A stretch of 64,000 bases of DNA from Candidatus Poseidoniaceae archaeon (GCA_949373095.1 CASIBY010000005.1:1-64000), one strand, 5' to 3'; shown: positions 35,282 through 44,701, numbered from the stretch's first letter. Program-made: numbers and translations. The notes: a model not told the origin generated them from the letters alone.

Positions 35282-35959
35282 TCACAATGTGAAGTCATGA
35301 TTGTTCTGTGGCTGTCCCGGACGCCGTGCTGGAGCTGCTGGTGCCTTTGTGTCCACTCGCTTTTTGGGTTCCTCGGCCTTTCGAGTCAAAGCACCACGGA
35401 TTGGACCTGTGCGTGTTTTTGCTCCAAACGTGAGCGACTCAGGTAAAATCAATGCTGCAATGGCTACCCCATGATGGTCCTGACCTGCTGTAACTTCGTC
35501 TACTGCAACATCAAATTCAATGACTTCCAAATCTCTGCTCGCAAGGCGACGTTGGAGGTTTCGACGAAGCAAGAGAACGGTTTCCTCATAATCAAGAGCG
35601 GTAGTAATCGTAGCAACAATGGTACACTCATCGCCTTCTGGAGTCACACAGGCGGCCCATGCAACACCTGCTGAAGCAGAAGTACCGTTCCAGGCATATG
35701 CTGTGGCGAGATGGCACTCAACCAATGACCCCATAGGAAGGGGGCGAGGCGGTGTTGCACCAAAGCCGAGAGGCAACATTGCCCCTTGTGCTTGAATAAT
35801 TCGTGCATCACCCAAACCAAGTTCTACCAATCCCTGGTCAAAAGCATCCTCTGCATTTTCTCCCCAAGGCGCTACTGCCGTCATCAACCAACCGGGGCAC
35901 GATGGCCCTGAACTCCGCTGCATGAAGATACACTGTCGCAACGGGTTCATGAACAACAT
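35282..35959 (-). CDS. Pyruvoyl-dependent arginine decarboxylase-like protein lacking the Ser-Ser cleavage site
   Basis: The 225-residue protein aligns by eye with the archaeal pyruvoyl-dependent arginine decarboxylase family. DAFDQGLVELGLGDARII corresponds to the conserved NAFDxALLxAGIGN segment, then LPMGSLVECHLA to LPxGALVPxAYG, then SASAGVAWAA to the EpsAAISVA strand. Active members self-cleave at a Ser-Ser pair just before IMPP to make a pyruvoyl group. Here the matching stretch reads QAQGAMLPLG, with no serine. The usual catalytic Glu on the following strand also seems replaced. A basic tail (KKRVDTKAPAAPARRPGQPQ) ends the protein. The start is uncertain (35959, 35950 or 35923). Confidence 0.6.
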   Translation of the reverse strand: MLFMNPLRQCIFMQRSSGPSCPGWLMTAVAPWGENAEDAFDQGLVELGLGDARIIQAQGAMLPLGFGATPPRPLPMGSLVECHLATAYAWNGTSASAGVAWAACVTPEGDECTIVATITTALDYEETVLLLRRNLQRRLASRDLEVIEFDVAVDEVTAGQDHHGVAIAALILPESLTFGAKTRTGPIRGALTRKAEEPKKRVDTKAPAAPARRPGQPQNNHDFTL

Positions 35960-35974
35960 GGTGTTACGATTACC

Positions 35975-36265
35975 ATGGCCTCTAATCCACGACGCATCAT
36001 GATCGCTGCAGCAGCGGTCAACGTATTGATGTGGATTGGAGCAATTTTCCTAGAAAGTAAGTACTCACTCGCATTGGTCATTGCAACCTTAATCATCACA
36101 GGATTAGGAGCAACTCTGACAATTTGGAATTCGGATAAAACACCTAGTAGAACTGCAAGATCAATCGTGGACTCTCACAAACGAGGAACTTTGGTACAAT
36201 CTTCAAGAGTTAACGAGCCTCTGCCTGACCCCATGGACTTTGACATCGAAATGCCATTGTCGTGA
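35975..36265 (+). CDS. Small membrane protein (96 aa, two helices)
   Basis: I do not recognise the family. The protein has a basic start (MASNPRRI), two adjacent membrane helices (IMIAAAAVNVLMWIGAIFL and LALVIATLIITGLGATLTIW), and a polar C-terminal tail of about 45 residues. The tail should lie in the cytoplasm with the N-terminus. It is divergent from the decarboxylase-like gene by 15 bases, so the promoters must overlap the reading frames. Its stop abuts aCPSF1 (TGATCA). Confidence 0.65.
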   Translation: MASNPRRIMIAAAAVNVLMWIGAIFLESKYSLALVIATLIITGLGATLTIWNSDKTPSRTARSIVDSHKRGTLVQSSRVNEPLPDPMDFDIEMPLS

Positions 36266-38170
36266 TCACAAGAGCCGAATAGTTTCAAGATTCTTTGGAG
36301 CGTATGTGCGGCAACGGTACCGTTCCCTCAGAGTGTGACCCAGTTCGTTACATTTCTGATAATCGCCGTGATGGCAGATGATGTTACGTGGTTTAGGGTT
36401 CAATTGGTCAACAAATTCCAAAAGTTGCCGGCGGTCAGAATGCCCAGAGAAACCATCAATGGTGACCATCTCGCAACCAATCTTCACAATTTCGGTTTTC
36501 CCATTAATCAACATTGGAACTTCTCCGAAGCCCTTCTGCAAGCGACGCCCGAGAGTTCCTTCTGCTTGATAGCCGACGAAACAAAGAGAGTTCCTTTCTT
36601 CATGAGCCCAGTTTTTGAAGTACTCCATGACAGGCCCTCCATTCAACATTCCAGAAGTCGCTAGAACAATACATGGCGACGGGTCCATTACGATGCTTTC
36701 ACGGAGTTCACGGCCCTTTACCGGACGGAACCATTCGCTTGTAAACGGATTCTCACCGTCGTCCTTCAACAAAGACTTGCTCAATGCATTCGTGAGGTAT
36801 TTCGGATGTGATGCGTGGATTGCCGTAGCTTCTTGAATCATACCGTCCAGCCAAACCGGAACAGGCTTTATCGTACCCGAGCGGAAGAGTTCATCGATGG
36901 CGATCATGACTTCTTGACTTCTACCAACGGCAAACACAGGGCAAATTATCTTCCCTCCTCGCGCTAATGTTCTTGAAACAATATCCTGTAATTCTTGATT
37001 GGCTTCTTGGCGGGAAGGTTGGTAATCTCCTGAGGCACCATATGTTGATTCGATGACAAGAGTTTCAACACGAGGGAACCGAGTGTTTGCTGCATCAAAG
37101 AGCCAAGATTTCTCATACTTCTGATCACCACTAAAGACGATGTTATGCTTTCCATCAGCGATATTGAGATGGACTGCGGATGAACCGAGAATGTGACCTG
37201 CATTGGAGAAGGTCAACTTCACATCGGGAGCGATATCAGTGGTTTCACCCCAATCGACGTCAACGACGTGCTTCATGCACATACGAATGTCTTCCATGTC
37301 ATATGGGGAGCGCTTTCCTTCAGCCCCACCAACTTTGAGGTAATCCGTCTGTAATAATAGCATCAAATCACGTGTAGGAGGAGTACAATAGACCGGACCC
37401 CTGTACCCATACTTGAACAAAACAGGTAACATTCCGGCGTGGTCAAGGTGTGCGTGTGTCAATACGACAGCATCAAGTTTCTCAAGAGGCAATGCTTCTG
37501 GTGCGGTAAAGTAAGGCATAGGGTCGGTATCCGATGCAATGTTCACTCCAACGTCAATCATGATTCGTGATTCGTTGGTGGTTACAAAGTGACATGCTCG
37601 TCCAACTTCACGGTAAGAACCGAGGGCAGTCACTCGGGCCCAAATGGCCCCAGGGCGAGTAGGACGGTGGATATTAAGGCCGAAATCCTTCAAGAGTTTA
37701 CGTCGCTCTTCTGCTTTTTCTTGTCGGTAACCGCGAATATCATGAACCGTCTTTGACAACAATGGCGGAGTTCGCTCTACCTTGACGGACCAACCGGTTT
37801 CGTCTCGTACTTTACGAGTGTTTTCTCCGCGACGACCAACTGCTGTACCTGGGTTCTTACATTGAATGATGACCTCTCGGTAGCATCCATCAAAATACAT
37901 TTCAGTTATTTCTGATTCCTCGGGAATGAGGGTTTTAATAATCTCCTTTGCATCATCAATGTCCATAATTGCCTCAACGGGAGTACGAAGTACAATCTTT
38001 CTTTTGATTCGCTTAGCAATCTTTCCAATGAGGCCGTCACGGCCGCCAAATTTGTCCATTTCAGTTGTTATGATGGCGATGTTGCCCGCTTCTAGGTCAA
38101 CGGTGTAATCGATTGTTTTTGGAACAATCTTAGCAATTTCATCTTTCAGTTCTTTGTAGGTCATTTGCAT
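36266..38170 (-). CDS. KH-domain beta-CASP ribonuclease aCPSF1
   Basis: The 634-residue protein is the archaeal homologue of eukaryotic CPSF73. Two N-terminal KH-type domains (about 1-140, with NPGTAVGRRGENTRK) precede a metallo-beta-lactamase core (HAHLDHAG at 239-244) and a beta-CASP insert. Zinc-ligand motifs such as FSGDQKY and SGHSDRRQLLEF are in place. Known aCPSF1 proteins cut RNA at U-rich 3' ends and act as transcription terminators in archaea, so it is likely the main 3'-end-forming nuclease of this genome. It is followed by the proteasome gene on the same strand. Its stop abuts the small membrane protein gene. Confidence 0.95.
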   Translation of the reverse strand: MQMTYKELKDEIAKIVPKTIDYTVDLEAGNIAIITTEMDKFGGRDGLIGKIAKRIKRKIVLRTPVEAIMDIDDAKEIIKTLIPEESEITEMYFDGCYREVIIQCKNPGTAVGRRGENTRKVRDETGWSVKVERTPPLLSKTVHDIRGYRQEKAEERRKLLKDFGLNIHRPTRPGAIWARVTALGSYREVGRACHFVTTNESRIMIDVGVNIASDTDPMPYFTAPEALPLEKLDAVVLTHAHLDHAGMLPVLFKYGYRGPVYCTPPTRDLMLLLQTDYLKVGGAEGKRSPYDMEDIRMCMKHVVDVDWGETTDIAPDVKLTFSNAGHILGSSAVHLNIADGKHNIVFSGDQKYEKSWLFDAANTRFPRVETLVIESTYGASGDYQPSRQEANQELQDIVSRTLARGGKIICPVFAVGRSQEVMIAIDELFRSGTIKPVPVWLDGMIQEATAIHASHPKYLTNALSKSLLKDDGENPFTSEWFRPVKGRELRESIVMDPSPCIVLATSGMLNGGPVMEYFKNWAHEERNSLCFVGYQAEGTLGRRLQKGFGEVPMLINGKTEIVKIGCEMVTIDGFSGHSDRRQLLEFVDQLNPKPRNIICHHGDYQKCNELGHTLRERYRCRTYAPKNLETIRLL

Positions 38171-38256
38171 AGTATCTACCTCAATCCTGCGTCATCACAC
38201 GGCCTGTGACATGCCCAAAGGGCGAATGCGGATAATCCGCAGGAATAGGATAACGC

Positions 38257-38877
38257 TCACTTGAGGAGCTTTGCTATGTCTTCTTGAGAGACTTGTTGGT
38301 AGCCAGATGCGGGTGTGATTACTGCCAGGTCCATGCCGTTTCCGGAGGCTGCATCACGTTGCCCTGACGCATAAAGGGCGCGGGCCGCTAGTTTTAATGC
38401 ATCCGATTGAGACATGCCTTCGCTGAATCCATCTTCAAGTACACCGTACATGTAAGGAGAACCCGATCCTGTGGCGCAATAAGCATCTGGAATGGAACCA
38501 CCAGCTGAATCGATAGAATACACATGGCCGCCGTCTGCGTCAACGCCAACGATGAGCAATTGAACCCAATGCGGACGTCCGGACAGAATGTTGGCGGTGA
38601 GCGTTGCTGCCCCTTTGACAGTCATAGGTTGTTGACGACGAAGTTCAAACAGAGCGACCTCAGCCGTAAGTGTTCGGGAGAGTGATTGAGCGTGACCAAC
38701 AAGCCCTGCAGTTGTGAGGGCAAGATTGTCTCCGATTTTGAAAAGCTTTTGTACGCTTTTATTTGCGATGAAGTGCCCCATTGTGGCTCGATGATCTGCT
38801 CCAACAACTACACCTCCCTTGAAAGTGATTCCTAAGGTACTTGTTCCGGTTTTGAGGACGCCTTGTTGTTCGGTCAT
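38257..38877 (-). CDS. psmB: 20S proteasome beta subunit
   Basis: This 206-residue protein is an N-terminal nucleophile hydrolase. The propeptide MTEQQGVLKTG (11 residues) is cut at Gly-Thr so that Thr12 (TSTLGITFKGG) becomes the catalytic N-terminus. Conserved residues include GADHRATMG and the lysine in ANKSVQKLF, and SGSPYMYGVLEDG. The alpha subunit is not in the window. The ATG at 38877 is used; the frame start at 38919 is upstream of the usual propeptide. It lies 86 bases before aCPSF1. Confidence 0.95.
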   Translation of the reverse strand: MTEQQGVLKTGTSTLGITFKGGVVVGADHRATMGHFIANKSVQKLFKIGDNLALTTAGLVGHAQSLSRTLTAEVALFELRRQQPMTVKGAATLTANILSGRPHWVQLLIVGVDADGGHVYSIDSAGGSIPDAYCATGSGSPYMYGVLEDGFSEGMSQSDALKLAARALYASGQRDAASGNGMDLAVITPASGYQQVSQEDIAKLLK

Positions 38878-39019
38878 GATTTTCCCTTCCGTTGACACTC
38901 TTTGAACCTTGAGGCTCAAGATTACGGTGGACGACGTCCCTTATGAAGGTCACGAAATGTCGGAGCCAAGGTGCAATCACCGTTATTGGCCACTATGACA
39001 AGAATCAGGGGGAGTGTTG

Positions 39020-39667
39020 ATGAAGCCCCGCCATCTTGCTTTGGTTGTGCGAAGAAAAAAGGCAAAGGTTCCCGACGAGGCTCAATCTTCGTTGGACCGA
39101 TTTTCAGGAGCCCCTGAAGACTCGCCTGTTCGCGACTCATCGACAGAAGCAATTGTTCCAGCAATGCCGGATTTGGATTTGCTCGAACAGGCAGAGACCA
39201 AACTTTCCAAGCCGGATGCTGATGAAGAAATATCTGGGAACGATGAACTGCGAAGGTTCCGAATGCCAAGTTCTGAGCATGAATCCACATCACGACCTCC
39301 GACATCATCAATGACATTCCATGACTTAGACATCATGTATCCAAACGCACCGGTACCTATCAAGGAAGAAGGAATGGTATTGCACAATATAACACTTCAC
39401 GACGTCACAGGATGTCATCAACTCATGGATTGGGTTGCTGAAGGACACGGGTGCATTGTTGAAATGAAGCGGCTGATAAAACGCAAAACCGAATTTGCAC
39501 AAGCTCTGAACAACCTTCATACCTTCATCGAAGGGGACCTTCAGGGCCAAATCATACAGATGACTGAAACACGGTTGATGCTTTTGCCCGAAGGATGCCG
39601 TGGTCTCAAGGGTACGGAAATGGAAGGATTTGCAGTTGACAGAAGTGAATTCACGGACGTGAACTGA
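39020..39667 (+). CDS. sepF: SepF-like cell-division protein
   Basis: The 215-residue protein starts with a basic stretch (MKPRHLALVVRRKKAKV), then a low-complexity acidic linker of about 80 residues. The C-terminal domain (about 120-205) includes HNITLHDVTGCHQLMDWV and LQGQIIQMTETRLMLLPEGC. The domain matches the SepF fold, which anchors the FtsZ ring; archaeal SepF forms dimers and binds the FtsZ C-terminal peptide. Here the N-terminal segment is basic and probably membrane-associated. The ATG at 39020 has a GGGGGAG site; GTG 39014 is an alternative. It overlaps ZPR1 by one base (TGATG). Confidence 0.72.
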   Translation: MKPRHLALVVRRKKAKVPDEAQSSLDRFSGAPEDSPVRDSSTEAIVPAMPDLDLLEQAETKLSKPDADEEISGNDELRRFRMPSSEHESTSRPPTSSMTFHDLDIMYPNAPVPIKEEGMVLHNITLHDVTGCHQLMDWVAEGHGCIVEMKRLIKRKTEFAQALNNLHTFIEGDLQGQIIQMTETRLMLLPEGCRGLKGTEMEGFAVDRSEFTDVN

Positions 39668-40305
39668 TGGACGAACAGGACATTGACATCCCATGCCCTA
39701 TTTGCATGGTTAGCGGTAATGTCAAGATGATTGCCCATGTTGACGAAATTCCCTATTTTGGAGAGCATACCCAAGTGACCGTACAGTGTCATGCATGTGG
39801 CTGGAGGCAAACAGACTTCATCCCCGCAGAGGGTAAAAAACCCGGTGGATGTTCTTTGTTTGTGAACTCAGCAGAACTTCTCAATGCCCGTGTTGTGCGG
39901 TCATCATCATGCACCGTCCGCATTCCAGAATTGGACCTGCAAGTAAATCCCGGTGGAAACTCAACCGGATATGTCTCAAATATTGAAGGCGTTTTGAATC
40001 GTTTTATTGATGTCATCAACTTGGTCAAGCGAGGCCATGAGACGGAAATCATACGAACAGAAGATGATGAGAATCGCCTGGAACTCATGGATGAAATGAG
40101 CTCACTGAACGTGATGCTGTCAAGACTTGAATCTCTTAAGGAAGATGACATTGATGAACCGATTACAATGGTGCTATTGGATCCACATGGACATTCAATG
40201 ATTCTTCACCCGGATACCGTTGACAGAGAACTTACAGATGAAGAGATTTCCGAGTTGCCAGTTGGGCCTGACCCTGCTGTATTTTCATCCGAAGAATTGG
40301 ATTAA
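39667..40305 (+). CDS. ZPR1 zinc-finger protein
   Basis: The 212-residue protein has the N-terminal ZPR1 zinc ribbon (IPCPICMVSGNVKM and CHACGWRQTDF) and the matching double-psi-like beta domain (RIPELDLQVNPGG, GYVSNIEGVL). In archaea a single ZPR1 copy occurs; in eukaryotes ZPR1 binds eEF1A and aids its folding. It may help fold aEF1A here. The end is acidic. It is translationally coupled to sepF, and its TAA stop overlaps the convergent TrpRS stop within TTAA. Confidence 0.85.
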   Translation: MDEQDIDIPCPICMVSGNVKMIAHVDEIPYFGEHTQVTVQCHACGWRQTDFIPAEGKKPGGCSLFVNSAELLNARVVRSSSCTVRIPELDLQVNPGGNSTGYVSNIEGVLNRFIDVINLVKRGHETEIIRTEDDENRLELMDEMSSLNVMLSRLESLKEDDIDEPITMVLLDPHGHSMILHPDTVDRELTDEEISELPVGPDPAVFSSEELD

Positions 40306-41687
40306 AGCGAATCTGATGAAAGGAAATCTGTAACTAAGTGGGCAGTCTGATCCCGCATTTCATGAAGGTTTGACATCCATTCTGTCGCACGATCGATGCA
40401 AAGTTGCTTCATTTCACCTGCAAGGATATTACCCGCGCGGTAGCCTGCATTGATTTCTGCAAGATATGAATCATCGTCTTCAAAGAAATACATCATGTAC
40501 TGATAGGCCACGTCAATATCCGGGTTCCCACCAAGCCTACGATGCTCCTCAACTGTTGCTTGACTTCCTGAAAATGCACGCTTAATCTTCTTCTCAACCG
40601 TTCCAATATCGTCCTTGAGAAATAAGGTGGTTTTGGGTTTACTGCTGCTCATCTTATCTCCCGTCATTCCAACAGCAAAGTGATGATACGTCGAAGATGG
40701 GGCTAAAAGTCCTGGCCCACCGAGTTGTCGTTCAAGGGATAATAGGGCCATTCGAATTCCATGGCGGTCCCGCTGAGTTGCCGAAGGGACATGGACCGTT
40801 CCTTGTTTTGGGCTCGACATGATGTCGGAAAACCCGAGGTTCTTCAACGAATTGACAATCTTCTCAAAGACTTGCTCTACTTTGGTTCGGTCAATTCGTC
40901 CGTTAGGCATTTGGCCAAACACTCCTGCATTTTCATCGTGAATTGAAAGACTGATGATTAAACCACGTGATGATGCATCTTTCAGATTGAACCAGTTTGT
41001 TTTACTTGCAAGACCCCGAGTTAGTCGTAGATGCGGGTCCTGGTCAACTCCAACTGGAACGACTATGGGGCGGAGACCCCCAAACTCTTCTGTTTGTGGA
41101 TGTAAAATATCTCCGACTTGAACCAATGGTGCTTGCACATGAGCAAGATTTGTTTCTCCATTAAAGCCATAAATCGCTTCAAATTCGCTCAGGTTCGTTC
41201 GTTTCCCGAGTTGGAATCCAAGTCGTTGTACGATAGGTCGCCTTGACTGAAAATAGATGTTGGTTTTATCTGGGTCAAGGCCTAGCGCTGCGTAATTTGC
41301 AATATACTCTTCCAGGGCTATCTTTCGTCCTTGCTCGAGTCCTACACCTCGTGTAGCCTGGCTTTCCAAATCCGCTACCGCAATAGTAACGTCTCCACCT
41401 TGGTGTTGAAACCATTTGACTTGCTCGATCACCATGGAATGACCAAGGTGCATTTGACCGCTAGGCATGAGTCCTGTGAGTACGCCAAAGGGGTCCCCTT
41501 TTCGCTGAGATTCTTGGACGACATCGAGGTCTCTATGAGCGAAAACAATACCCCGGCGATGAAGACGAGACGGTTGTGAAATCGTAGTAGGATTGAGAGG
41601 TGTCAATCCAAATTGGTCAATGATGCGATCATAATCCGTAGATTGAGCACTGCCCCACGGGTCGATGGTGATGTCCTCGTTGCCCAT
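40302..41687 (-). CDS. trpS: Tryptophanyl-tRNA synthetase
   Basis: This 461-residue class I synthetase has the HIGH-type motif HLGH in GLMPSGQMHLGHSMV and the KMSKS motif in MTGDKMSSSKPKT. The N-terminal extension (about 1-70) and length fit the archaeal/eukaryotic branch. VPVGVDQDPHLRLTR and the long linker before it belong to the tryptophan-binding core. It charges tRNA-Trp. The stop overlaps the convergent ZPR1 stop. It lies 26 bases downstream of the hypothetical secreted-protein gene. Confidence 0.95.
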   Translation of the reverse strand: MGNEDITIDPWGSAQSTDYDRIIDQFGLTPLNPTTISQPSRLHRRGIVFAHRDLDVVQESQRKGDPFGVLTGLMPSGQMHLGHSMVIEQVKWFQHQGGDVTIAVADLESQATRGVGLEQGRKIALEEYIANYAALGLDPDKTNIYFQSRRPIVQRLGFQLGKRTNLSEFEAIYGFNGETNLAHVQAPLVQVGDILHPQTEEFGGLRPIVVPVGVDQDPHLRLTRGLASKTNWFNLKDASSRGLIISLSIHDENAGVFGQMPNGRIDRTKVEQVFEKIVNSLKNLGFSDIMSSPKQGTVHVPSATQRDRHGIRMALLSLERQLGGPGLLAPSSTYHHFAVGMTGDKMSSSKPKTTLFLKDDIGTVEKKIKRAFSGSQATVEEHRRLGGNPDIDVAYQYMMYFFEDDDSYLAEINAGYRAGNILAGEMKQLCIDRATEWMSNLHEMRDQTAHLVTDFLSSDSL

Positions 41688-41713
41688 GACGGTTGCCTCA
41701 GTATCATTGTCGA

Positions 41714-43003
41714 TTACTCTTCGGCATCAAGGCTTCGCTTCATCTGTTCAGAATACGGTTGTTTCGATTGTTTTGAATTTTCACCGAAGTAAGGACCCAG
41801 AGGGCCAATTCCTTCTCTCCCGAGGACTGCCATCATTCCCACTGTTGAAGCAAAGGCAATTCCTAGCACCGCATATGGCATCCACGCAGCGCCCTCTGCT
41901 GATGTGCGAGGAGTCAACAGCCATGTAAACCGGACATTATCATCCTCAAGGAAACGCTTTGACCACTTGAATAAATCACTCGTTTCATGTCCGGCAATGG
42001 TGACAGCTGCACTATGGTTATTCCAAAACTCAGTCAAGCCAAGTATGTCAAACTCTACATCTGTATCGTTAAAGTGAAGTTCAACAGACTCTCCGTTTTT
42101 CACCGAGAGAAGAACAACCCCGTCTTCTTGTTGCCACCAACCTTGCATAGTATTTGTTTCACCCTCTATAGAAGAAGCGTTATCGCCTGCTATCAGTACC
42201 TTTGAAACATCGGCAGAACCCGTATCTAATCGCCAAGTCAGGGGCAGATTCCAACCGACAAGGTCGCCAGAAGTACAGGCCTGGGCAATAAGTGATTCAA
42301 ATTTCAAGACGGTTCCTTCTTCGGTAGTTTCTGATGAAAAACTAGGGTCGTAGCATCGATGTGCGGACCAATAGGACCATGCTTCTCCCCATGTTGTAAG
42401 CCAGATATCCTCTGCCTCATTGAGATAGGTTAGAACCTCCCGATCGTGTCGGACTGTAGCATCATTCACACGGCCAATCCAATACATATTAACAAGCCCT
42501 CCTTCAGAGACTTCTTCCTGAATTGATTCAAGTGACGCTAGTCCTTTTTCCAAAGTACCACCTCTTCGGCCAAGATTATACCAGTCCCATATGTCAAAGG
42601 GGACATCGGTTGAATTATGCCATGCAGTGCTTGTAAGTTCGTTTTCATCACCATGAACAGCAAATCCTTGTGAGGCGATTCGCTCATGTTGAGCCATGGT
42701 TAAGCTAGATGGAGTATACGTTGAAAGCGGGTGAGCACCCCATTGACTTGCATTGATTCGCTCGGTAATGTAAGACTGACAGGATTGGGCTACGGCTCCA
42801 GGATCGTTAAACCAACTCAGGCCAGGCATACCATAGCATCCAAATTCATCACCCAACTCCAAACGGTCCGTGCCGTATGAGGTTTGCAACCAACCATCAT
42901 CATCCCATGCAACCTCTGCTAATGCAACAGGGTGGAACATGATGAGGACCAAGGTACTGGTGAGCAGGAAGGACAGACCCCTACCCCCACGAGCGTCTCG
43001 CAT
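41714..43003 (-). CDS. Hypothetical secreted protein with C-terminal anchor
   Basis: The 429-residue protein has a signal peptide (LSFLLTSTLVLIMFHPVALA) and one C-terminal membrane helix (WMPYAVLGIAFASTVGMMAV), then a basic tail (KQSKQPYSEQMKRSL). The outer domain has ordered segments such as LTMAQHERIASQGFAVHGDE and SEGGLVNMYWIGRVNDATVR, and many tryptophans. The pattern is reminiscent of polysaccharide-deacetylase or glycosidase barrels; this is weak inference. The family is unknown to me. It is divergent from the acyltransferase gene by 122 bases, where an AAATATACA element may serve as a TATA box. Confidence 0.7.
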   Translation of the reverse strand: MRDARGGRGLSFLLTSTLVLIMFHPVALAEVAWDDDGWLQTSYGTDRLELGDEFGCYGMPGLSWFNDPGAVAQSCQSYITERINASQWGAHPLSTYTPSSLTMAQHERIASQGFAVHGDENELTSTAWHNSTDVPFDIWDWYNLGRRGGTLEKGLASLESIQEEVSEGGLVNMYWIGRVNDATVRHDREVLTYLNEAEDIWLTTWGEAWSYWSAHRCYDPSFSSETTEEGTVLKFESLIAQACTSGDLVGWNLPLTWRLDTGSADVSKVLIAGDNASSIEGETNTMQGWWQQEDGVVLLSVKNGESVELHFNDTDVEFDILGLTEFWNNHSAAVTIAGHETSDLFKWSKRFLEDDNVRFTWLLTPRTSAEGAAWMPYAVLGIAFASTVGMMAVLGREGIGPLGPYFGENSKQSKQPYSEQMKRSLDAEE

Positions 43004-43125
43004 GCCTTTGGCTCACCGATGTACCCTTTGACCGTTGTCGTTGGAACATGTGACATGCTCAAATATACATTTGACACCAAAGAGAGGAAGAAGAATGAAA
43101 ACCAAATGCGGCTCATCTGCCTTTT

Positions 43126-43911
43126 ATGGAGCATTCCGAGGGTGTTGAACAGGGGTGGCTCCAACTCAAAGAACATTGGGAAATCCCCCCCTACGCACCC
43201 TCGGTTCCTTCCACGCCAGCATACAGCGTCCTACGTTTGTTCTTAGCTCCTTTGCTGAGGCCATTGTTACGCTGGAAAATCCGAGGAGCAGGAAACATTC
43301 CAAGGACGGGTGCAACCATTCTTGCAGCAAATCATCTCTCACACGTCGACCCGATTGCTGTGATTGCTGCTGCCCGAAGAACCACTCACTATCTCGCAAA
43401 AGACGGGCATTTTAGCAAACCCATGATTCGCTTTTTCATGCAAGCAACAGGTCAGATCGAAACCCAGCGAGAGAAAGGGGGAAATGAAGCACTGGCCAGT
43501 GCCGCTACTATTCTATCAAGTGGAAAAGCCCTTGGAATCTTCCCCGAGGGTACCCGCTCAAAGCGAACTGAAGCACCTTTCCTCCTCCCCGGAAAGACAG
43601 GAGTTGCCCGTTTAGCAGCTGCTTATCCTGACGCACGAGTTGTTCCTCTTGCGATTAGAGGTTCACGGCGATTCATGAAACCTCAGGAGCATAAATTTCC
43701 TCGTCTTTGGAGACCAATGAGCATCAACGCAGGGGCTTCTGTTTCATGGCATTCATGGCTCGGCCATGAAGCCGGTGGTAACCACACGCTTGAAACCCTC
43801 AATACATTATCAAAACTTGAAGACCATGAGATACGAGCGGAACTGGCACGATTGTATCGTAATTTCACTGACCAACTGATGGGTTCATTGCAAGCCCTAG
43901 GCGCTCCTTGA
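43126..43911 (+). CDS. PlsC-type 1-acylglycerol-3-phosphate acyltransferase
   Basis: The 261-residue protein has acyltransferase motif I NHLSHVDP (the catalytic HxxxxD), motif III FPEGTRSKR (phosphate binding) and PLAIRGSRRF near the end. A membrane-associated N-terminal region (LRLFLAPLLRPLLRW) precedes motif I. Such enzymes add an acyl chain to lysophosphatidic acid, making ester-linked lipids. Archaeal membranes are ether-linked, so this bacterial-type enzyme is unexpected; it may modify other lipids or surface molecules. The gene is followed by a hypothetical gene 11 bases later. Confidence 0.85.
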   Translation: MEHSEGVEQGWLQLKEHWEIPPYAPSVPSTPAYSVLRLFLAPLLRPLLRWKIRGAGNIPRTGATILAANHLSHVDPIAVIAAARRTTHYLAKDGHFSKPMIRFFMQATGQIETQREKGGNEALASAATILSSGKALGIFPEGTRSKRTEAPFLLPGKTGVARLAAAYPDARVVPLAIRGSRRFMKPQEHKFPRLWRPMSINAGASVSWHSWLGHEAGGNHTLETLNTLSKLEDHEIRAELARLYRNFTDQLMGSLQALGAP

Positions 43912-43922
43912 GACTTTATTTA

Positions 43923-44651
43923 ATGTCGCGATACAAATCTTGTGTGATTGAAGTAGCGACAGCCCTAGGTCTGGTCAAATTCCCGATGAGCACCCCTCAA
44001 GAAAAGATCCAAGCTGAAATACGAGCGCTCGAATTACTTGCAAATGTAATAGAAGAATCATGTGAGTGGTATGTTCGGTTAAATGACAGGAAACAGGTTG
44101 TGATTCACACTTTCGATGATAATCCCGGCCTCATGATCGACCCGTGCGCCACTGTTGAACGATATTACAAAGACGATAATGAACACTTGATAACTTACAT
44201 GTTTGTAGGATCCAACACAACATCGCCTTGTGTAGTCATCGCTAAAGATGCGCCAACTTGTGCCATTATCGATACCGTCATTTCGCTTGTTTTACTTGCT
44301 GATTCTGGTTGGCCCGCCAAATATACTCCCCTCACACTAGCTCTTATGCGTGAAAATCTACGCGATTGCATTAGAAGCAGTCCTCTTGGGTCAGCCATAA
44401 CTCAGGAAGACTATGACCGTCTTGAGCACATCAATGTATTATTGAACACTGGGTTCTATGAGGGAGCCCTCCAAGCTATCGGAGCACATTCTCGTAAGTG
44501 CTACACATGCAAAGGTTGGACTGAGGCGGAGGTTCAAGAACACATTGAGCCGTTTCTCATGGGTATTCCTAATGATGAAATCAAGGCATATCTCGAGTCC
44601 CCAACAGACCCATCTGACGCCAAATTTATCGGTCAATCCGGCTTGCAGTGA
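43923..44651 (+). CDS. Hypothetical 242-residue protein
   Basis: The family is unknown to me. The protein has no signal peptide or membrane segment. Segments include VIEVATALGLVKFPM, EIRALELLANVIEESCEWYVRL, VIHTFDDNPGLMIDPCATVERY and RKCYTCKGWTEAEVQEH. The last holds a CxxC pair that could bind zinc. I use the ATG at 43923 rather than a TTG at 43908 that overlaps the acyltransferase stop. Base composition is more A+T-rich than the neighbours. The thymidylate synthase gene follows by 50 bases. Confidence 0.62.
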   Translation: MSRYKSCVIEVATALGLVKFPMSTPQEKIQAEIRALELLANVIEESCEWYVRLNDRKQVVIHTFDDNPGLMIDPCATVERYYKDDNEHLITYMFVGSNTTSPCVVIAKDAPTCAIIDTVISLVLLADSGWPAKYTPLTLALMRENLRDCIRSSPLGSAITQEDYDRLEHINVLLNTGFYEGALQAIGAHSRKCYTCKGWTEAEVQEHIEPFLMGIPNDEIKAYLESPTDPSDAKFIGQSGLQ

Positions 44652-44701
44652 GGTAAGAAGCCTCAAGTGCTTTCGGCGATGAACAGCCGCTAGGTGACAG
44701 A

